Part shown: positions 1 through 6,303 of the stretch, one piece after another | Layout: each line of letters starts with the position of its first letter | Position numbering within the stretch: position 1 is the stretch's first letter | Source of the DNA: UBA2256 sp964453055 | GTDB lineage: Bacteria > Spirochaetota > Spirochaetia > Treponematales > Rectinemataceae | DNA length: 7,475 nucleotides | Direction of reading: 5' to 3' | Assembly: GCA_964453055.1 (NCBI GenBank) | Contig: CAYVOD010000079.1 | Coordinates: 1-7,475, forward strand | The notes under the pieces: model-generated | What the model was told of the DNA's origin: nothing | What the model saw: the letters and a program-made list of their open reading frames with translations, nothing else | Databases searched by the model: none | Translations under genes and position numbers: made by a program

Positions 1-409
1 TATCGTATTCCAGGCCGTCGACCAGAATGCCCGCCGATATCAAGGGATCTATAGCGACCGCAGAGAGTACCGAGGGGCTAGAAAGTTCGCCCTGGCCCGG
101 TGGGCCTTCCGTCGTGTCCTTCGGCGAAAGTTCGTCCTGAAGCTCCTCCGCCCGGGGCTCTTCTTCCTGGATCTGGACATCCTGGATCCGCCCTTCCTGG
201 ACTTCATCTTCCTGGATTTTTTCTTCCAGCGCCTGCGCTTCGCTTAGGGGGCCGGTAAAATCGGGGAGGGCTGGCGCTTCTTCCGGCGCCGATGGGAGGA
301 ATTGGGCTTGGTTATCGGGAGCATCGGGATCGTAAGCTCCGGCGCTGCTTGTGGTGAAAAATACCAAGACCGCAAGGCAGCCTATGCATAAAACCGCAGA
401 AAATTTCAT
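1..409 (-). CDS. Exported acidic Glu/Gln/Pro-rich protein, C-terminus missing (partial)
   Basis: The frame is open from the ATG at 409 to the left edge, so only about 136 N-terminal residues are visible. They start with MKFSAVLCIGCLAVLVFF, a short charged end and a hydrophobic core, followed by an AGA site near residues 23-25 that suits signal peptidase I. No lipobox is seen, so the product is probably periplasmic or secreted. Residues about 60-95 are a low-complexity stretch rich in Glu and Gln with an imperfect repeated unit (IQE, VQE, IQD, VQIQE), and this gives repeated CTGGAT-like words in the DNA at about 165-235. The start overlaps the stop of the upstream lipoprotein gene as ATGA (406-409), so the two are almost certainly co-transcribed and translationally coupled. 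I do not recognise the family, and the functional part lies outside the window. Confidence 0.8.
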   Translation of the reverse strand, partial: MKFSAVLCIGCLAVLVFFTTSSAGAYDPDAPDNQAQFLPSAPEEAPALPDFTGPLSEAQALEEKIQEDEVQEGRIQDVQIQEEEPRAEELQDELSPKDTTEGPPGQGELSSPSVLSAVAIDPLISAGILVDGLEYD

Positions 410-1533
410 TGCATTCTTTCCCCGAAGTAGATGCCAGCCCACTCCCAACGCCCGTGGACCGCGGGGTCAGCCGGAAAATTTATTTTTCGGAAATACAGAT
501 ACCAGACATCCAGACGGCCGGTCCAGCCCCAGGTTCTCAGGTAGGCTTCGTAGGGGCCGGATATGGGATGGACCGTTTGAGACGCGTAGATCCTTCGGCC
601 TTGCATGAACTGTCCCAGATCGAAAGCTACCTTGCTGTTGGCGTCCATATCGCTATCCTGAAACCAGGAGATGGCGAAGAACCCCGCCTTCGAGGCAAAG
701 CGCCTGAGCTGTCTCGCCGAGCCGAGAGTCAGGGCTTTTCGAATTTCATCCAGGAGTTCTTCCAAGCTCTCGTAGGTCCAGTCCTTGGAACTGGCGTTGA
801 ATTCCAAAAGCTGCCGCGCGTAGGATAAGGCCTCGGGATATCCCGGTACTGGGGTCCCAAAATACGGTAGGTAGGCTGCGTATGAATTCATCGCTTCCTT
901 CCACTGGCCGGTTTTTTCATATTCCTTGGCCAGGAGAAAATGGGAAGCGCCGATATCCTCGGCATTGGGGAAACGCACGATCAAGTCGCGATAATATTCG
1001 ATTTTTCGCTCCGGTCCGGCGTTGCTGCGGACAAGCCGCAGCAACGCCTGATAATGTAGGCTCTTGCCCTCCACCAGCAAATCCGGCTGGGTTTTGATCA
1101 GCCTTTCGTAAAGCGGTATCGCCAAGGTCAGATCGCCCGCCGATTCGTAAGCCGCGGCGGCGGAAAAAAGGTACCAGGGGGCATATTCATCCGCGGGATC
1201 GCTCAGGTCCAGCAGGAACGAAGCCGCCAGCGCCTGCCTCTCCTCGGTAATGAGAAGAGCGGCGATCTTTCGCGCCGTGGCGAATCGAGCGACATTGTCG
1301 GGCCTGGCGCCCGCCGGTCCGTATTCGCTTAAAAGCGAAAAAAGCGTCCTCAGTTCTTTTTTTTGAACCTTGTCGCCCTGGATATAAAAAGAATTTTCTT
1401 GGGCGCAGGATACAAGAAACAGGGCAAGAAAGACGAATAGGAGAACGGATGGAGCCGATCGAAGCCGCAAAGGCTTGGCCTCGATCGGGCGGAGCGTATC
1501 TCTCGACCTCCGCTCCTTGGGTAAAAATGACAC
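406..1533 (-). CDS. TPR-like lipoprotein
   Basis: This encodes a 375-residue protein at its longest. A hydrophobic segment (about residues 29-42) ends in LVSC, a lipobox with Cys43 as the lipidation site, so the mature protein should be anchored in a membrane, probably facing the periplasm. Residues about 119-152 and 190-225 look like helical TPR units (for example AYESAGDLTLAIPLYERLI and LAKEYEKTGQWKEAMNSY), which normally bind partner proteins. The C-terminal 130 residues are Trp/Tyr/Phe-rich and unrecognised. The start is uncertain. GTG at 1533 has no Shine-Dalgarno sequence and gives a 28-residue hydrophilic leader before the signal core. TTG at 1470, preceded by GAGG seven bases away, gives the more typical lipoprotein start MRLRSAPSVLLFVF. 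The outer bound is given here. The gene is followed by an ATGA overlap into the gene at 1-409, and no terminator separates them. The family assignment rests on pattern only. Confidence 0.85.
   Translation of the reverse strand: MSFLPKERRSRDTLRPIEAKPLRLRSAPSVLLFVFLALFLVSCAQENSFYIQGDKVQKKELRTLFSLLSEYGPAGARPDNVARFATARKIAALLITEERQALAASFLLDLSDPADEYAPWYLFSAAAAYESAGDLTLAIPLYERLIKTQPDLLVEGKSLHYQALLRLVRSNAGPERKIEYYRDLIVRFPNAEDIGASHFLLAKEYEKTGQWKEAMNSYAAYLPYFGTPVPGYPEALSYARQLLEFNASSKDWTYESLEELLDEIRKALTLGSARQLRRFASKAGFFAISWFQDSDMDANSKVAFDLGQFMQGRRIYASQTVHPISGPYEAYLRTWGWTGRLDVWYLYFRKINFPADPAVHGRWEWAGIYFGERMQ
1018..1048. repeat. Perfect 13-bp inverted repeat inside the lipoprotein gene
   Basis: GGCGTTGCTGCGG at 1018-1030 is the exact reverse complement of CCGCAGCAACGCC at 1036-1048, with a five-base loop (ACAAG). 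The hairpin is very GC-rich and lies in the coding sequence for the ALLRLVRSNAG segment. No T-tract follows on either strand, so it does not look like an intrinsic terminator. Confidence 0.8.
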
Positions 1534-1592
1534 GAAAACGAGAGTAGCATGGAGATTTTACGCTTTGCAAGGCTTGACGATTTGTATATACT

Positions 1593-1618
1593 TCAAGGAA
1601 GAACGATACGATTCTTGA
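1593..1618. promoter_or_regulatory. Interrupted palindrome between divergent genes, possible operator
   Basis: TCAAG at 1593-1597 and CTTGA at 1614-1618 are inverted around a 16-base centre, and AAGAA/TTCTT inside gives an alternative pairing. It sits in the 1534-1698 intergenic region between the divergent lipoprotein and TPR genes, next to an AT-rich GTATATAC word. Position and symmetry suggest a regulator site shared by both genes, but no known consensus is recognised. Confidence 0.3.
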
Positions 1619-1663
1619 AATAGTGGCCTAGGCGCGTAACCGCAGGCTGTTTTGGCTGTCTAG

Positions 1664-1702
1664 TACAATACATAGAGAGTAAGAGGGGTTTTTTCGAGGT
1701 GA
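1664..1702 (+). promoter_or_regulatory. Putative -10 element and ribosome binding site of the TPR gene
   Basis: TACAAT at 1664-1669 matches five of six bases of the sigma-70 -10 consensus, but I find no good -35 at 16-18 bp upstream. GAGGTGA at 1696-1702 matches the 16S rRNA anti-Shine-Dalgarno extension and is eight bases from the ATG at 1711. This is the main reason for preferring ATG 1711 over GTG 1699. AGAGGGG at 1682-1688 could instead serve GTG 1699. Confidence 0.4.
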
Positions 1703-1710
1703 AGACGTTG

Positions 1711-3592
1711 ATGACGCGTATCCGGATTTTTTTGCCTCTCTTGGCAACCCTTCTGTTCCCTCCCTTCGTACACGCCCAATCCTCGCTGAGCATGTCCGAT
1801 CCCACTACCATTTCGAAGGTCGTCAACGGTAAAGCCGAGATTGAACGCTGCGTTATCCTTGCCACGCCCCAATCCCTCGCCAAGGCTCGTGAAGGGCTTG
1901 CCCAGACCAAGATCATCGAAGAATCGGATAAAAAGGCTCTTTCGGAGATAATCCGGGGTGTCGACTCCATTCTTTACCCCGCTCCATCCCCGGCTCGGCC
2001 CTCCGCCGGCGCTCAGAACGTTGCGAAAAAAGCCCAGGGTTCCCAGGGGATGTCCTCGGCCTCGTTCAGCATCGATCCAGCCGTCGAATCGGCGCATAAC
2101 GGATATTCGGTAAGCCTGACTCAGCTCGTGGAAGCGTCCCAGGGCAAGATTTTCGCCGCTCCCAAAGGCTCCGAGCCGAGCTTCCTGAACGAAATCCTTC
2201 CGGCTCTGGCGATATTCCGATCCGGCGACCAGGAAGTAGGNNNNNNNNNNNNNNNNNNNNNNNNNNNNNNNNNNNNNNNNNNNNNNNNNNNNNNNNNNNN
2301 NNNNNNNNNNNNNNNNNNNNNNNNNNNNNNNNNNNNNNNNCGCTCTTTACCGGAACGGCAAGTTGGCGGAAGCCGAACCTTTTATACGGAAGGCGCTGGA
2401 GCTTTCGCCAGCTTCCGACGATCTTAGCCTGATGCTCGCCCATATCTTGATGGACAGGAACGACTATCAAGCCGCCCAGCCGCTCATCGACGGTTATGGG
2501 AAAAAGCATCCGGCGGACAGGCTATACCTTTACCTGAAAACCCTTTTGAGCAAGGATCTCGGACGAAACGAAGACGCCCTCAAGTGGGCGCGCAAGGCCC
2601 TACAGGCCTACTCAGGCGATCCCGAAATAATGATTCTCCTTGCCGGCGTCCTATTCCAGGGACCGCAGCAGGGACATAAGGAAGCGACCCTCCTCTGTGA
2701 ATCAGCCATTTCTTTGCTCGCCGGCGCTCCCGCGACGGATGAAACCGGCTTGCCTCTCTACAATCCCATGCAGATCGCCATGAGGCGGGAAGCCAAGGAA
2801 CTTGCCCAACGCTACCTTCTCATGAACGCGTACGACCGCCAGGACTGGTATGCCGCCGCCGATTTGCTGGACAAATCGGCGGCGGCGGGGCTGGACAAGG
2901 AAGTCGTGGCAACCATTTTGCGCAAATCCGGCCGTTATGCTGAAGCCTTGAGTTTTTCCAGCGAGTGGTATAACGAAGACCCTGCCTTGGAACCTGCCGT
3001 CGAGGCTTACCTGAGGTCGCTGGCGGCCTCCGTTTCAGGCGCCGGACTTGCGGCGGCGGGGAACAGCGTATCCGATAATGGTTTTGGACTCATAAAAGCG
3101 CTCGGATCGACGCTGAACGCCCAGCCCGCGCTGTTGGGTCTGGCCTTGCAGCTGCTCTCCGGCACGGCCTCGAAGCAGATGCGTTCCTATCTCTACTACC
3201 TCCAGGGAAGCCTCAGCGCGGATACGGAGAAGGCTATCGATTTTTACCGCAAGGCTCTTATCGAGCGGGGAGACAATACCGAGGCTCTGGCGGCCCTTGC
3301 CCAGGCTTATGCGGACAAGAACGATAAGGCGAAGGCCCTTTCCTTGATAAAAGAAGCCCGCATGGTCGGCATCGAGGACAAACAGATCGAAGCGCAGCTA
3401 ACAGCCTTGGAGACAAAGCTGAACGCTCCGGTCGGCCAATCGGAATCGACGCTCGCCGGATCCGAAGGCGCCGGCGCCCAATCCGGCGCGGCCGCATCCA
3501 CCGCTAGCGATGCTCCTCAGTCCGGCGCCGCGGTTTCAAAAACCGCCGGCGCCAATCCCTCCAGCCCGGATGTAGCCCTCGCCAAGCAATGA
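1711..3592 (+). CDS. Exported TPR protein, interrupted by an assembly gap
   Basis: The N-terminal part (1711-2240) starts with MTRIRIFLPLLATLLFPPFVHAQ, a signal peptide with a VHA cleavage site, so the protein is exported, probably to the periplasm. The part after the gap (2341-3592) opens directly in a TPR-like unit (LYRNGKLAEAEPFIRKALEL), continues with further helical pairs (NEDALKWARKAL) and has another clear unit near the C-terminus (KAIDFYRKALIERGDNTEAL). The last 55 or so residues are a low-complexity Ala/Ser/Gly/Pro tail. The two parts are in different frames across the 100 N, which fits one gene if the true missing length is a multiple of three. A TTG at 2363 is not needed as a start, because the frame is open into the gap. 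GTG at 1699 is an alternative start. The stop overlaps the next gene as ATGA. TPR proteins are protein-binding scaffolds, and the partner is unknown. Confidence 0.85.
2241..2340. other. Scaffold gap of 100 N
   Basis: Exactly 100 undetermined bases interrupt the TPR gene. A round 100 is a common placeholder for a gap of unknown size. Frame arithmetic on the flanking open frames says the true missing length should be divisible by three, which 100 is not. Confidence 0.97.
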
Positions 3593-4398
3593 TCCCCGTA
3601 TACAGGCCCGAGATAGCCGAATTCCTCGAAAGCATCTATGCGGCCTGCGGGCGTTCCGCCAGGCTCGAAAAAGATCCCCTTGCCATCGTCAAGCGATACG
3701 CAATGCCGGCGGACCGGGAAATAGCCGGACTCGTCTGTTCGACCCTCGCCTTCGGCTCGGTGAATTTAATCCTGCGGGCCTGCGACCAGGCTTTGGCTCC
3801 CCTAGGACCTCGCCCGGCAGAAGCCTTGCTGAATTTTGATGAAGGAAAAATCACTGAAAGCTGGGCTAAGTTCCAGTATCGGTTCTGCTTTCCCAAGGAC
3901 ATGATAGGCCTAATGCGCGGCGCCCGGGAAGCCTTGAGGATCCACGGCTCGCTCCAAGCCCTGTTTCTCGCCGGGGACGATCCGGATAAGCCCTTGGCCA
4001 AAGCGCTCTCCAGGTTCGTAACCGCGCTGCGGGAATACGGCGGATCCATACGCTCCAACCTTCTCCCGGATCCCGCCCAGGGCTCGGCCTGCAAACGGCT
4101 TTTCCTCTTCCTTCGCTGGATGGTGCGCAAGGACGACGTCGATCCCGGCGATTGGTCTTCCGTATCGCCGGCCCGGCTCGTCGTCCCAATGGATACCCAC
4201 ATGGCTGCCACCTGCGTCCACCGCTTGGGTTTCCTGGACAAAAAACGCTCCACCGCCTCGCCGAACCTCAAGGACGCCCTGAGGGCCACCGCCTATTTCG
4301 CTCTTTACGCCCCACAAGACCCGGTAAAATACGATTTCGCCCTCACCAGGCCGGGTATCGATCCGAGGCCGGGGGACGAGGTTTTTGGTTGTCATTGA
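3589..4398 (+). CDS. TIGR02757/DUF2400 family protein
   Basis: This is a complete 269-residue cytoplasmic protein with no signal peptide or membrane segment. I recognise it as the TIGR02757 (DUF2400) family from several blocks: IAGLVCSTLAFGSVNLI near residues 46-62, the YGGSIRSNLLPDP segment in the middle, VPMDTHMAATCVHRLGFLDKK, and the closing DPVKYDFALTRPGI. As I recall, the family resembles the helix-hairpin-helix fold of HhH-GPD DNA glycosylases, but no reaction has been established. In my memory the last block usually reads KYDFALFGLGV, so the TRPGI ending here is slightly divergent. The length is normal for the family. There is no Shine-Dalgarno sequence; the start overlaps the TPR stop as ATGA, so translation is probably coupled. 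No terminator lies between this gene and the tRNA, and its stop codon sits inside the tRNA promoter. Confidence 0.88.
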   Translation: MIPVYRPEIAEFLESIYAACGRSARLEKDPLAIVKRYAMPADREIAGLVCSTLAFGSVNLILRACDQALAPLGPRPAEALLNFDEGKITESWAKFQYRFCFPKDMIGLMRGAREALRIHGSLQALFLAGDDPDKPLAKALSRFVTALREYGGSIRSNLLPDPAQGSACKRLFLFLRWMVRKDDVDPGDWSSVSPARLVVPMDTHMAATCVHRLGFLDKKRSTASPNLKDALRATAYFALYAPQDPVKYDFALTRPGIDPRPGDEVFGCH

Positions 4399-4422
4399 CA
4401 TTCTGGGGAACCCTGTGCTAAT
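4395..4422 (+). promoter_or_regulatory. Promoter of tRNA-Pro
   Basis: A perfect -35 TTGACA lies at 4395-4400, followed after 16 bp by GCTAAT (4417-4422) preceded by TGT, an extended -10 element. Transcription should begin near 4429, about 20 bases before the tRNA, in a GC-rich stretch typical of growth-rate-controlled stable RNA promoters. The -35 contains the TGA stop (4396-4398) of the upstream protein gene. Confidence 0.65.
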
Positions 4423-4449
4423 TTCAACGGGCTGCCGACTAGGCGGTAC

Positions 4450-4523
4450 CGGGCAATAGCGCAGGTGGTTAGCGTACAAGTCTGGGGGACTTGGGGTCGC
4501 CAGTTCGAGTCTGGCTTGCCCGA
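4450..4523 (+). tRNA. tRNA-Pro (anticodon GGG)
   Basis: All arms fold. The acceptor pairs CGGGCAA with TTGCCCG, the D-stem is GCGC/GCGT, the anticodon stem CAAGT/ACTTG encloses the loop CTGGGGG with anticodon GGG, there is a five-base variable loop, and the T-stem GCCAG/CTGGC encloses TTCGAGT. The C1-G72 pair and discriminator A at 4523 fit proline. It reads CCC and CCU codons. The 3' CCA is not encoded (the next bases are CAA), so it must be added after transcription. It has its own promoter and terminator and is followed by an integrase remnant, which makes its 3' end a likely former attachment site. Confidence 0.95.
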
Positions 4524-4524
4524 C

Positions 4525-4569
4525 AAAGAGTAAGTTGTTGTAATACATCAACTTACTCTTTTTCATTTT
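4525..4569 (+). terminator. Intrinsic terminator after tRNA-Pro
   Basis: AAAGAGTAAGTTG at 4525-4537 pairs perfectly with CAACTTACTCTTT at 4549-4561, a 13-bp stem with a small TGT/ACA extension in the loop, followed by a T-rich TTCATTTT tail. It begins one base after the tRNA discriminator. Because no terminator follows the DUF2400 gene, it probably also ends read-through from the TPR-DUF2400 operon. The A-tract on the other side could make it work in both directions. Confidence 0.85.
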
Positions 4570-4646
4570 CAAGGTGTTTTAACGTATTGGCGGCGCGTAG
4601 CACAGAATGCAGCAAAAATTTTTCCGCTCCTCGAGACGATTAAGGG

Positions 4647-4787
4647 GTGCTCATACGCAAGAAACCCTACTCGATCTGGAAACGAAAACTCCCTTCCGGC
4701 AGCATCGGCTACTACGTCAAATTCTATGATGAGCCCATTTGGCTAGACAGAGTAGAAAAATATGAGGTGGATCTTCAATTAGGCTGA
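4647..4787 (+). pseudogene. Remnant of a tyrosine-recombinase integrase N-terminus
   Basis: A GTG-started frame of 46 codons runs VLIRKKPYSIWKRKLPSG, then SIGYYVKFYDEPIWLDR, and stops at TGA 4785-4787. The pattern KPYSIWKRKLPSG...YYVKFYDE matches what I recall of the first residues of phage- or island-type integrases in treponemes, where a short arm-binding strand pair is followed by the core-binding and catalytic domains. Those domains, with the catalytic Arg, His and Tyr residues, are absent here. After residue 29 the sequence no longer resembles the family, and no other frame rescues it. An in-frame TAA at 4641 bounds it upstream. It lies 124 bases past the tRNA-Pro and points the same way. 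Fragmentation by deletion is likely. It could instead be a small unrelated hypothetical gene. Confidence 0.5.
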
Positions 4788-4805
4788 TTTTCCAACTCGA
4801 AAAGT

Positions 4806-4831
4806 ATCCTAAGGTCGGAGATCCTATGGTC
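4806..4831. repeat. Short tandem direct repeat in non-coding DNA
   Basis: ATCCTAAGGTC (4806-4816) and ATCCTATGGTC (4821-4831) differ at one base in eleven and start 15 bases apart. They lie in the 115-base non-coding stretch 4788-4902, which otherwise shows only T-rich and A-rich runs and no recognisable gene. Confidence 0.4.
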
Positions 4832-4902
4832 CGCGCTATTTTTTTTGTTTTTACTATACTATGCGAGAGCTCATTATAAAAAACGGGGCGATTCAACCTA
4901 GA

Positions 4903-5127
4903 CTATTCTACAACGCTCATTGCATAAACGTAGGTATCGTGCGTGCCATCGCCTAGGTCGGTCCGGGCCGTGCCTTTCCAGTAGCAAGGAACAGTCTTGC
5001 TTCCATCGTTATAAAATCCCCCTGAGTAGATAGTTGGAGCTTTTGGCGGGGGAGATACCACTGGATTCGTGCAGCTTAAGAAAAGAAGTGCTATGGAGAA
5101 GCTTATAAGTAGCAGAGCTCCTTTCAT
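4903..5127 (-). CDS. Very short lipoprotein with a single GxYNDGSK-type repeat
   Basis: A complete 74-residue frame. Residues 1-19 (MKGALLLISFSIALLFLSC) are a signal peptide with lipobox FLSC and Cys19, so the mature protein is a membrane-anchored lipoprotein of only about 56 residues. A short Pro-rich linker (VVSPPPKAP) leads to one unit running from IYSGGFYNDGSK through VPCYWKGTARTDL and DGTHDTYVYAMSV. I recall this motif as a tandem repeat in larger spirochaetal proteins, where several copies probably build a propeller-like domain. Only one copy is present, so the gene is either a true miniature or truncated by deletion. A very strong Shine-Dalgarno (AGAGGAGG, complement of 5131-5138) sits just before the ATG. 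It lies alone, convergent with the integrase remnant, and looks like island cargo. Its function is unknown. Confidence 0.75.
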   Translation of the reverse strand: MKGALLLISFSIALLFLSCTNPVVSPPPKAPTIYSGGFYNDGSKTVPCYWKGTARTDLGDGTHDTYVYAMSVVE

Positions 5128-5191
5128 GTTCCTCCTCTAGCGAGATTCGCATGGAAAATCTCACTATATCGGACATAAATGGACTGGACTA

Positions 5192-5220
5192 ATTATAACT
5201 GATAATATATTTTATTTCTA
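5192..5220 (-). promoter_or_regulatory. Promoter of the short lipoprotein gene
   Basis: On the minus strand, TATAAT (complement of 5192-5197) is a perfect -10 box. TAGAAA (complement of 5215-5220) is a four-of-six -35 at the ideal 17-bp spacing. The start point would be near 5185, giving a leader of about 58 bases that contains a weak six-base-pair hairpin (GAGATT/AATCTC at 5142-5162) just before the Shine-Dalgarno sequence. Confidence 0.55.
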
Positions 5221-5240
5221 TTGTTTAATATATAAAAATT

Positions 5241-5280
5241 CGTCTACTTGTAACCAAGCTCGCCGGTAGACGGTTTTTAT
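5241..5280. terminator. Hairpin with T-tracts on both strands, possible bidirectional terminator
   Basis: CGTCTAC (5241-5247) pairs with GTAGACG (5266-5272) around an 18-base loop that can form its own small stem (CTTG/CAAG). GTTTTTAT follows on the plus strand, and AATTTTTATA follows on the minus strand. The stem is short, so termination would be moderate. No intact plus-strand gene ends just before it, so it may be left from a lost gene or may insulate the lipoprotein gene at 5388 from read-through. Confidence 0.45.
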
Positions 5281-5387
5281 CCTTACCGTAAAAGTATCAA
5301 AATAAAATGTTTACTTATGTCAAAACTCTGTTGTGAAAGCAACTGCATCTGAGTCGTACGCTTCGCGGAGACGCGAGGGAGGACGCG

Positions 5388-6254
5388 ATGAAGAGGTTGC
5401 CAACCATTCGATCGCTCATGCGCGCGATCGCTGGGATCCTGCTGGTTTTGACGGTCGCCGGTTGCGTGGAGCCGGATTCCTCTGGCGCTGTTTATGTCCC
5501 CCGATACGCGCTGACCTATGACGGCAACGGCGCGACAGGGGGCTCGGTGCCGATCGATCCCGACTCCCCGCACCTGACGGGCGATATCGTGATGATCGAG
5601 ATGAATACCACGCTTGAACGGACCGGATATTCCTTCGAGGGATGGTCTACGGACCCGAACGCGATCGACGAGTATTGGCCTGTTGATAGCCCGCTCCCGC
5701 AGCTGGAGATCGGTGAATCGGACGTGGTGCTCTTCGCTGTCTGGTCGCTCGTGTACGCGGTCGGAGACACGGGCCCCGCGGGTGGCATCGTCTTTTACGA
5801 CAAGGGAAGCCGCTCCGGCGGCTGGCGGTTTATGGAAGTTGCGCCGGCGGACTGCAGCGATGGAATGATATGGGGTCCAGACAATGTCATGTTCCTCTGC
5901 ACAAGCCCGCTGCCTAAAAGCGTCGGCGCGGGGCTCGAGAACACCCAGACCATCGCGGGCGACTCCCGCATAGTTGTTTCGGCCGCCCAGGCATGCCTGT
6001 CGTACGAGTCGGGAGGTTTCCAGGATTGGTTCCTGCCCAGCCTCGAAGAACTGAGATCGATACGCGCGCTCACCGATAACCCGATCGGTCCGGGTATTTT
6101 CGCATCAGCGCCGTATTGGTCTTCCAGCGCCGAAGACTACGATCTCCTGATGATCCCTTCGCAGGTGTATGCTTTCGATCCCGTTAAATCGTCGTGGAAC
6201 GTCGTCAAATATGTCGGGGAGCTCCTGCGCGTTCGGGCGGCCAGGAGGTTCTGA
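5388..6254 (+). CDS. Lipoprotein with InlB-type repeat and DUF1566/Lcl C-terminal domain
   Basis: This encodes a 288-residue lipoprotein. A signal peptide ends in the lipobox VAGC with Cys26. Residues about 40-119 form one Listeria-Bacteroides (InlB B-type) repeat, with YALTYDGNGATGGSVP at the start, GYSFEGWSTDP in the middle and VVLFAVW at the end. From about residue 123 comes a DUF1566/Lcl-type domain: GDTGPAGGIVFYDKG, GWRFMEVAP, FQDWFLPSLEEL, YWSSSAEDY and a closing LRVRAARRF. Such proteins are surface- or periplasm-exposed, and the two modules suggest binding or adhesion; no catalytic residues are evident. GGGAGG at 5377-5382, five bases before the ATG, fixes the start. I could not find a convincing promoter in 5281-5387. 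It is followed 49 bases later by the amidohydrolase gene. The family assignment is secure, but the biological role is not. Confidence 0.88.
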   Translation: MKRLPTIRSLMRAIAGILLVLTVAGCVEPDSSGAVYVPRYALTYDGNGATGGSVPIDPDSPHLTGDIVMIEMNTTLERTGYSFEGWSTDPNAIDEYWPVDSPLPQLEIGESDVVLFAVWSLVYAVGDTGPAGGIVFYDKGSRSGGWRFMEVAPADCSDGMIWGPDNVMFLCTSPLPKSVGAGLENTQTIAGDSRIVVSAAQACLSYESGGFQDWFLPSLEELRSIRALTDNPIGPGIFASAPYWSSSAEDYDLLMIPSQVYAFDPVKSSWNVVKYVGELLRVRAARRF

Positions 6255-6259
6255 CTAGA

Positions 6260-6288
6260 TTGCCTAATCGGAGATCCCGCCCTATTAT
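6260..6288 (+). promoter_or_regulatory. Possible promoter of the amidohydrolase gene
   Basis: TTGCCT (6260-6265) and TATTAT (6283-6288) match four and five of six consensus bases with a 17-bp spacer. They fall in the 49-base gap after the lipoprotein gene. Transcription would begin near 6295, leaving fewer than ten bases before the ATG at 6304 and no clear Shine-Dalgarno sequence. Confidence 0.4.
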
Positions 6289-6303
6289 CAAAGCGAGAAC
6301 GGT

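Noticed and set aside
1660..2097. Minus-strand frames across the start of the exported TPR gene
   Set aside because: They lie opposite a frame with a good signal peptide and Shine-Dalgarno sequence, and their sequences look random.
2363..2427. A separate second gene starting at TTG 2363, overlapping the end of the first frame
   Set aside because: The frame is open back into the gap and encodes part of a TPR unit before the TTG. The overlap arises only from the arbitrary 100 N.
3636..4289. A 217-residue minus-strand open frame
   Set aside because: It is antisense to the DUF2400 gene, with Arg/Ser-rich composition and no recognisable domain.
3910..4572. A 220-residue minus-strand open frame spanning the DUF2400 gene and the tRNA
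   Set aside because: It lies opposite a recognised protein family and runs through the tRNA and its terminator. Its QARLELATP segment is just the antisense translation of the tRNA.
4570..5280. Integron cassette sites (attC) around the small lipoprotein
   Set aside because: A few words such as GTTGAAT on the minus strand fit one attC box, but no paired box or bulged hairpin could be assembled, and there is no integron integrase.
5409..5432. Two copies of CGATCGCT near the start of the InlB/DUF1566 lipoprotein
   Set aside because: A short palindromic word in GC-rich coding DNA; no other copies with regular spacing, so chance is the simplest explanation.
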